A stretch of DNA of 64,000 nt from RPRC01 sp034933285 (lineage in GTDB: Bacteria > Desulfobacterota > Desulfuromonadia > Geobacterales > Geobacteraceae), in the NCBI GenBank assembly GCA_034933285.1, contig JAYFNT010000009.1, forward strand, positions 124,001-188,000. The letters are read 5' to 3'. The position numbers and the translations under genes are program-made. The notes beneath the pieces are model-generated. The model searched no databases. It saw nothing but the letters and a program-made list of their open reading frames with translations, and was not told the origin of the DNA. Shown one piece after another: positions 59,940 through 64,000 of this stretch; position 1 is the stretch's first letter; each line of letters begins with the position of its first letter.

Positions 59940-60620
59940 ATGGAAGATTTCATTCTCAAGATCTGTATCATGCTCGTGCCGGCGCTCTTCGCCATTACCT
60001 GCCACGAAGTGTCCCATGGCTACATAGCATACCGATTCGGTGACCCTACGGCCAGTTCCCTTGGCAGGTTGACTCTCAATCCTCTGAAACACCTCGACAT
60101 CATAGGAACCCTGATGGTCTTTCTGGTGGGAATAGGCTGGGCGAAACCTGTCCCGGTCAATTTTTCCAACCTTCACAACCCGAAACGGGACATGATCTGG
60201 GTAGCAGCGGCTGGCCCTGTCACAAACTTCATATTAGCCGTGTTGTCTGCCTTGGCGCTGCGCCTTGTTGCTGCAATATCTTTCGGCGATTCTGTACCGA
60301 TGTTTCCCAGCCTCATTCTCAAACCGTTGTCCCTGATGCTTGCATTTTCAGTATATATCAATCTCCTGCTTGCTATTTTCAACCTGATTCCCGTACCGCC
60401 CCTTGATGGTGGACGCGTTGTTGTAGGGCTTCTTCCATATCGCCAGGCAGCCGCATTTTCCCGAATAGAGCCTTACGGCATGATAATCATAATCGTATTG
60501 GTTTTCTTCACCAATCTGTTCAGTTATGTACTTGCTCCTTTGCTTGAAATAGGTGTGAACGTTCTGGCTGGTCCGCAAAGCGGCTTGGTGCGCACTGTAA
60601 CAACCTTCCTGATGAGATGA
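59940..60620 (+). CDS. Site-2 protease family membrane metalloprotease
   Basis: 226 residues, mostly membrane helices. Zinc motif H22-E23-V-S-H26 in the first helix and IPVPPLDGGRV in a later one supply the metal ligands. The short non-PDZ form of M50 (as in YdiL/YwhC-type). It would cut membrane proteins within the bilayer; substrate unknown. Followed after 41 bases by scpA. Confidence 0.9.
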   Translation: MEDFILKICIMLVPALFAITCHEVSHGYIAYRFGDPTASSLGRLTLNPLKHLDIIGTLMVFLVGIGWAKPVPVNFSNLHNPKRDMIWVAAAGPVTNFILAVLSALALRLVAAISFGDSVPMFPSLILKPLSLMLAFSVYINLLLAIFNLIPVPPLDGGRVVVGLLPYRQAAAFSRIEPYGMIIIIVLVFFTNLFSYVLAPLLEIGVNVLAGPQSGLVRTVTTFLMR

Positions 60621-60661
60621 GAAAAGCCAGACTATTGTTCTGCAACGGGGAGTGTTATTGA

Positions 60662-61474
60662 GTGACTAGTCTTCATGATGAGATATCTGTTGAATTACCT
60701 GACAGATACAACTCAATTTATAATGTAAAGCTTGATCAGTTTGAGGGTCCGCTCGACTTGCTGCTTTACCTTATCAAGAAGAACGAGCTGGATATATGCG
60801 ACATCCCCATAGCATTAATCACCAGGCAATATCTTGAGTACATAAACCTGATGAAGGAACTCAACCTTGAAGTGGCCGGAGAGTTTCTTGTCATGGCCTC
60901 TACGCTGATCCAGATAAAATCCAGCATGCTGCTGCCCGGTGACACTGAAGATTCAGAAGACGAGGTGGCTGAAGATCCTCGTGCGGAACTGATCAGGAGG
61001 TTGCTCGAATACAACAGATACAAAGAAGCTGCCTTGGAGTTGAGTGAACGCAAGCAACTCGGGCGGGATCATTTCGCGCGAAACTTTCCTTCCTCAGAAG
61101 CCCAACAGGTGGAGGATGCCGATCAACCACTGGCGTTGGAGCTTTTCGACCTTATCGAGGCTTTCCGGCGCATAGTCATAAAAGCGCCGAAAAAGAGTTT
61201 TCATGAAGTAAGTGCCGAATCCATAAGCATAGCGGAAAGAATAAACGAAATACTTTCAATTCTTCAGGAGAGAGACACCTTGTCGTTTTATGACCTTTTC
61301 GAGGACTGCAGGGATCTTGATTACCTGGTGGCAACATTTCTCGCAATCCTCGAACTTTGCAAACTGAAAATGATCAGGGTCAGTCAGAACAGCCGATTTG
61401 GAACCATATGGATACAACCGGCAGTATTGGAAGATACGGCCAGGTTGATGGTGGATGTCAATGCTACCGAGTAG
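60662..61474 (+). CDS. scpA: Segregation and condensation protein A
   Basis: 270 residues. NVKLDQFEGPLDLLLYLIKKNELDICDIPIALITRQYLEYINLM-type N-terminal kleisin domain (SMC neck binding) and a C-terminal winged-helix part. GTG start with GGGGAGTG upstream. Joins ScpB and SMC. Overlaps scpB by 20 bases. Confidence 0.95.
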   Translation: MTSLHDEISVELPDRYNSIYNVKLDQFEGPLDLLLYLIKKNELDICDIPIALITRQYLEYINLMKELNLEVAGEFLVMASTLIQIKSSMLLPGDTEDSEDEVAEDPRAELIRRLLEYNRYKEAALELSERKQLGRDHFARNFPSSEAQQVEDADQPLALELFDLIEAFRRIVIKAPKKSFHEVSAESISIAERINEILSILQERDTLSFYDLFEDCRDLDYLVATFLAILELCKLKMIRVSQNSRFGTIWIQPAVLEDTARLMVDVNATE

Positions 61475-62117
61475 CTCCCGCCTCAAATCGGTGCTGGAAA
61501 GCCTGTTATTCGTATCCGAAGAACCGGTACCATTGGACAAGCTTTGCGCTATACTTGAAGAAAGTAACCGTGAAGACATAAGAAACGCTCTGTACGAACT
61601 GCAAGAGGACTATGATAACCCGGAAAGAGGGATTTTTCTGGCTGAAGTTGCCAAAGGTTGGCAGTTCAGGACCCGTGAAGAAAATAGCGATTTCGTGAGG
61701 CGGCTGGTTAAGACAAAAGCCTCCCGCTTCAGCCAGTCCGCCCTCGAAACCCTGGCCATAATTGCTTACAGACAACCCATAACAAGGGCTGAGGTTGAAT
61801 ATTTCAGGGGTGTGGATTCGGGCGGAGTTCTGAAAACTCTCCTGGAAAAGAAGCTGATAAAGATTCTAGGAAAAAAAGATATTCCGGGAAGGCCCTTGAT
61901 TTACGGCACAACGAAGGAATTTCTCGAGATATTCAGCCTCAGGGACCTGAAGTCCCTGCCGTCTCTTCGGGAGATCGAGGAGTTGGCATTGGAAGAAGGT
62001 TTCGAACAGCAAGAGGAACTGCCTCTCAGCGGCCATGACGCAAGTGAATGCGAGGCGCGAACAGACAAGAAAGGGGAAGGGAATCCGGATCCGGAAAGGG
62101 CAGGTGAACAGGCATGA
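61455..62117 (+). CDS. scpB: Segregation and condensation protein B
   Basis: 220 residues with tandem winged-helix domains: SVLESLLFVSEEPVPLDKLCAILEES and SQSALETLAIIAYRQPITRAEVEYFRGVDSGGVLKTLLEKKLIKI, then GRPLIYGTTKEFLEIFSL, and an acidic tail. Kite subunit of the condensin. Translationally coupled to scpA (overlap 20 bases) and overlaps the next gene by ATGA. Confidence 0.95.
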   Translation: MSMLPSSSRLKSVLESLLFVSEEPVPLDKLCAILEESNREDIRNALYELQEDYDNPERGIFLAEVAKGWQFRTREENSDFVRRLVKTKASRFSQSALETLAIIAYRQPITRAEVEYFRGVDSGGVLKTLLEKKLIKILGKKDIPGRPLIYGTTKEFLEIFSLRDLKSLPSLREIEELALEEGFEQQEELPLSGHDASECEARTDKKGEGNPDPERAGEQA

Positions 62118-62917
62118 TGCGTAAACCGGCCGTGGCAGGTCAGTTTTATTCTGCCGACAGATCACATCTTTTGTCTGAAGTTTCTTCTCTGATTGTCGAA
62201 CGAAATCAGAAAACAAAGGCGTTTGGACTCTTGGCGCCCCACGCTGGGTATGTCTATTCGGGAGCAGTGGCCGGTGCGGTCTTCGGTGCAGTCGTCATTC
62301 CCGATACAGTGGTCATCATGGGACCCAACCACCACGGTCTTGGCGGGCCGGCATCACTTTTTCCAGTTGGAGAGTGGTTGACTCCTCTCGGGAGTGTTCC
62401 CGTTGAATCAGGACTGTCGAAAATGATTCTCGAAAACAGCCGGATCATCAGTTCCGACAGTTCAGCTCACCGCTTTGAGCATTCCATAGAAGTTCAGATC
62501 CCGTTTCTCCAGTTCCTGAGACCTGAAGTAAAGATAGTTCCAATCTGCCTGAGCCTTATGGATTATGACTCATGTCGTGCCTTGGGCACTGCTTTGGCAA
62601 AGAGCATAAAGGAATTCGGGAAGGATGTTCTGATGGTGGCCAGCACCGACATGACGCATTATGAGCCCGATGCGGTGGCAAAAAAAATGGACAGCATGGC
62701 TCTGAAAGAAGTGCTTGAACTGAACCCTGAAGGACTTTATTCGGTTGTTCGCAGCAAGGGAATAAGTATGTGTGGAATTATACCTTCAACTGTTATGCTT
62801 GTAGCGGCTCTTGCACTGGGAGCTGCCAGTTGCGAACTGGTGCGTTATGCAACCAGCGGCGACGTTTCGGGAGATAAGCGGCAGGTAGTGGGTTATGCTG
62901 GCGTAATGGTTTCGTAG
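62114..62917 (+). CDS. amrB: AmmeMemoRadiSam system protein B (Memo family)
   Basis: 267 residues: RKPAVAGQFYSADRSHL, LLAPHAGYVYSGAVAG, GPNHHGLGG, HRFEHSIEVQIPFLQFL, VASTDMTHYEP. The histidines resemble the metal site of extradiol-dioxygenase-fold Memo proteins. The family is found with AMMECR1 and a radical SAM protein; those two are not in this window. Overlaps scpB by ATGA and converges with the gene on the minus strand 2 bases away. Confidence 0.85.
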   Translation: MMRKPAVAGQFYSADRSHLLSEVSSLIVERNQKTKAFGLLAPHAGYVYSGAVAGAVFGAVVIPDTVVIMGPNHHGLGGPASLFPVGEWLTPLGSVPVESGLSKMILENSRIISSDSSAHRFEHSIEVQIPFLQFLRPEVKIVPICLSLMDYDSCRALGTALAKSIKEFGKDVLMVASTDMTHYEPDAVAKKMDSMALKEVLELNPEGLYSVVRSKGISMCGIIPSTVMLVAALALGAASCELVRYATSGDVSGDKRQVVGYAGVMVS

Positions 62918-62919
62918 TA

Positions 62920-63138
62920 CTATTCCTGCTGCTCTTCCTTGGCTATCCTGATTACCTGCAGAACGCCCGGCAAAGATTCAAGTTTCTCCGTATCAAGAGA
63001 ACCAGTGTCTCCGATTACCCCGATAATTGTTCTGTTGGCACCGGTGGACTGGTGGATATCGAAATTCCGCTCGATCAGGTATTGCTTGATGTTGTCCAGC
63101 GCCGTATCATCGGCGGTCTTTTTCATGATGATAAGCAT
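62920..63138 (-). CDS. Free-standing DAHP synthase ferredoxin-like regulatory domain
   Basis: 72 residues: MLIIMKKTADDTALDNIKQYLIERNFDIHQSTGANRTIIGVIGD-type sequence (ferredoxin-like, the N-terminal domain that in Thermotoga-type DAHP synthases binds Tyr/Phe). Here it ends with EEQQE and no synthase barrel follows. GGTGGAG precedes ATG 63138. It lies 22 bases after chorismate mutase on the same strand. It may be a regulator in trans or a truncated gene. Confidence 0.75.
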   Translation of the reverse strand: MLIIMKKTADDTALDNIKQYLIERNFDIHQSTGANRTIIGVIGDTGSLDTEKLESLPGVLQVIRIAKEEQQE

Positions 63139-63160
63139 AGTTACTCCACCAGAATGGGAA

Positions 63161-63436
63161 TTACACACACCGCTCGGTCATAATTCTTTCCAAACGTCTC
63201 GATTCGTCAATCACCCTCTCGAACAACCTGACAATGGCTTGCTCGTCAAGCGGTCCTGGATTTTCTGCTTTCATTCGCTGGAAGATTTTTTTCTCCCGTG
63301 ACGGATCGAAAACTGGCAGTCCCGCTTCTTGTTTTAATTCACCAATCCGAAGCGCCAAAGCAGCCCTCTGGTTGAATATTTTCAACAACTGGGCATCCAG
63401 CCGATCGATTTCGGTCCTCAGTTCGTCGATAGTCAT
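63161..63436 (-). CDS. Chorismate mutase, AroQ class
   Basis: 91 residues, all helical: LRTEIDRLDAQLLKIFNQRAALALRIGELKQEAGLPVFDPSREKKIFQRM contains the conserved Arg, Lys and Glu positions of AroQ chorismate mutases. It converts chorismate to prephenate. Free-standing, not fused to PheA. Between nadB and the ferredoxin-like domain; GAGGAT precedes the ATG. Confidence 0.9.
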   Translation of the reverse strand: MTIDELRTEIDRLDAQLLKIFNQRAALALRIGELKQEAGLPVFDPSREKKIFQRMKAENPGPLDEQAIVRLFERVIDESRRLERIMTERCV

Positions 63437-63442
63437 AAATCC

Positions 63443-64000
63443 TCAGAACAACTGTTTCTGGACGAGCGTATCTCTTTTCCAGTTGGTATCATCCTTTTCC
63501 GGATAATCGATATTGTAGTGGAGCCCACGTGATTCCTTGCGTTGCATCGCGCAAAGGATGATCAATTCGGCGACCGTGGCAACATTGCGTAGCTCGATGA
63601 GATCGGATGTAACCTTGAAATTCCAATAATATTCAGCAATCTCTTCCTGGGTGAGATTGATCCTGTCCAAGGCTCTCTGCAGGCGTTTGTTGGAACGGAC
63701 AATGCCCACATAATTCCACATGAATCGTCTCACTTCATCCCAGTTTTGTGAAACTACCACCATTTCGTCGCTATCGATCGCAGTGCCTGCATCCCATCCA
63801 GGGATCTCAGGGATCTCAAATCGCGTGTTTTCCAGTTGCGCAACTGCATGCCTGTACGACCTGCCCGCGAAAACAGCTGCTTCAAGCAGGGAGTTGCTTG
63901 CAAGTCTGTTGGCCCCATGAAGGCCGGTAAAAGCGACCTCACCAATGGCATAAAGATGCCTGATATCACTCTCTCCGTTCAGATCGGAGGCAACTCCACC
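63443..64000 (-). CDS. nadB: L-aspartate oxidase, N-terminus off the window
   Basis: The reverse strand is open from 64000. It reads GGVASDLNGESDIRHLYAIGEVAFTGLHGANRLASNSLLEA, the FAD-contacting and active-site end of NadB, and then the C-terminal helical domain (WDEVRRFMWNYVGIVRSNKRLQRALDRI). 185 residues are visible. NadB oxidises aspartate to iminoaspartate for NAD synthesis. The stop at 63443 is 6 bases upstream of chorismate mutase. Confidence 0.93.
   Translation of the reverse strand, partial: GGVASDLNGESDIRHLYAIGEVAFTGLHGANRLASNSLLEAAVFAGRSYRHAVAQLENTRFEIPEIPGWDAGTAIDSDEMVVVSQNWDEVRRFMWNYVGIVRSNKRLQRALDRINLTQEEIAEYYWNFKVTSDLIELRNVATVAELIILCAMQRKESRGLHYNIDYPEKDDTNWKRDTLVQKQLF

Overview
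The window is bacterial chromosome, most likely from the Desulfuromonadales (Geobacter and relatives). The basis is gene order and protein character: comEB-nrdR-ribD-ribE-ribBA-ribH-nusB, ispE / tRNA-Gln / prs-rplY-pth, rpsF-rpsR-DUF2232-rplI-dnaB, rimP-nusA-(YlxR-L7Ae)-infB-rbfA-nrnA-truB-rpsO-pnp, and dus-ntrB-ntrC. The genus is inferred, not proven. Most of the window is densely packed housekeeping DNA.

Layout. 1-9306: an HD-domain protein running off the left edge, an RF-1-like GGQ protein, the riboflavin operon with nrdR and nusB, homoserine dehydrogenase, a patatin-like lipoprotein and ispE. 9290-19070: a visibly GC-richer accessory stretch between ispE and tRNA-Gln, with nearly every gene on the minus strand and at least four broken genes (alpha-amylase tail, frameshifted YSC84 protein, internally deleted sulfatase-maturase-like gene, N-truncated hydrolase). 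19076-27514: tRNA-Gln, prs, rplY, pth, the S6/S18/L9 operon, dnaB, an LpxA-like gene and a possible FabMG-like enzyme. 27539-34601: a REC-PilZ protein, dus-ntrB-ntrC (minus), fabI and hflX. 34765-42387: a LysM lytic transglycosylase, a TPR protein, an Mla-type lipid-transport operon and hisI-hisG (minus). 42725-52665: the nusA-infB operon, rpsO and pnp. 52714-64000: an M16 peptidase, dut, a Sua5-like protein, a HAD phosphatase, an M23 peptidase, panE, glnB-glnA behind a sigma-54 promoter, a site-2 protease, scpA-scpB, a Memo-family gene, and on the minus strand nadB, chorismate mutase and a free-standing DAHP-synthase regulatory domain.

The most interesting system is at 13723-16130. A 114-residue precursor has a twin-arginine-like N-terminal segment followed by seven WxNR units, mostly GGAWANR. 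It is followed by a cysteine-bearing protein that looks like a radical-SAM/SPASM relative without the radical-SAM cysteines, and then by a complete radical SAM/SPASM enzyme translationally coupled to it. The W-x-N units fit the three-residue cyclophane (triceptide) class of RiPPs, so this is a candidate multi-cyclophane peptide pathway. A perfect 19-nt hairpin over the precursor stop codon probably sets precursor-to-enzyme stoichiometry.

A second connected theme is nitrogen control. The dus-ntrB-ntrC order at 28287-31875 is the classical one, and glnB-glnA at 57994-59779 lies behind a well-matched sigma-54 promoter, so one window appears to hold both the regulators and a probable target.
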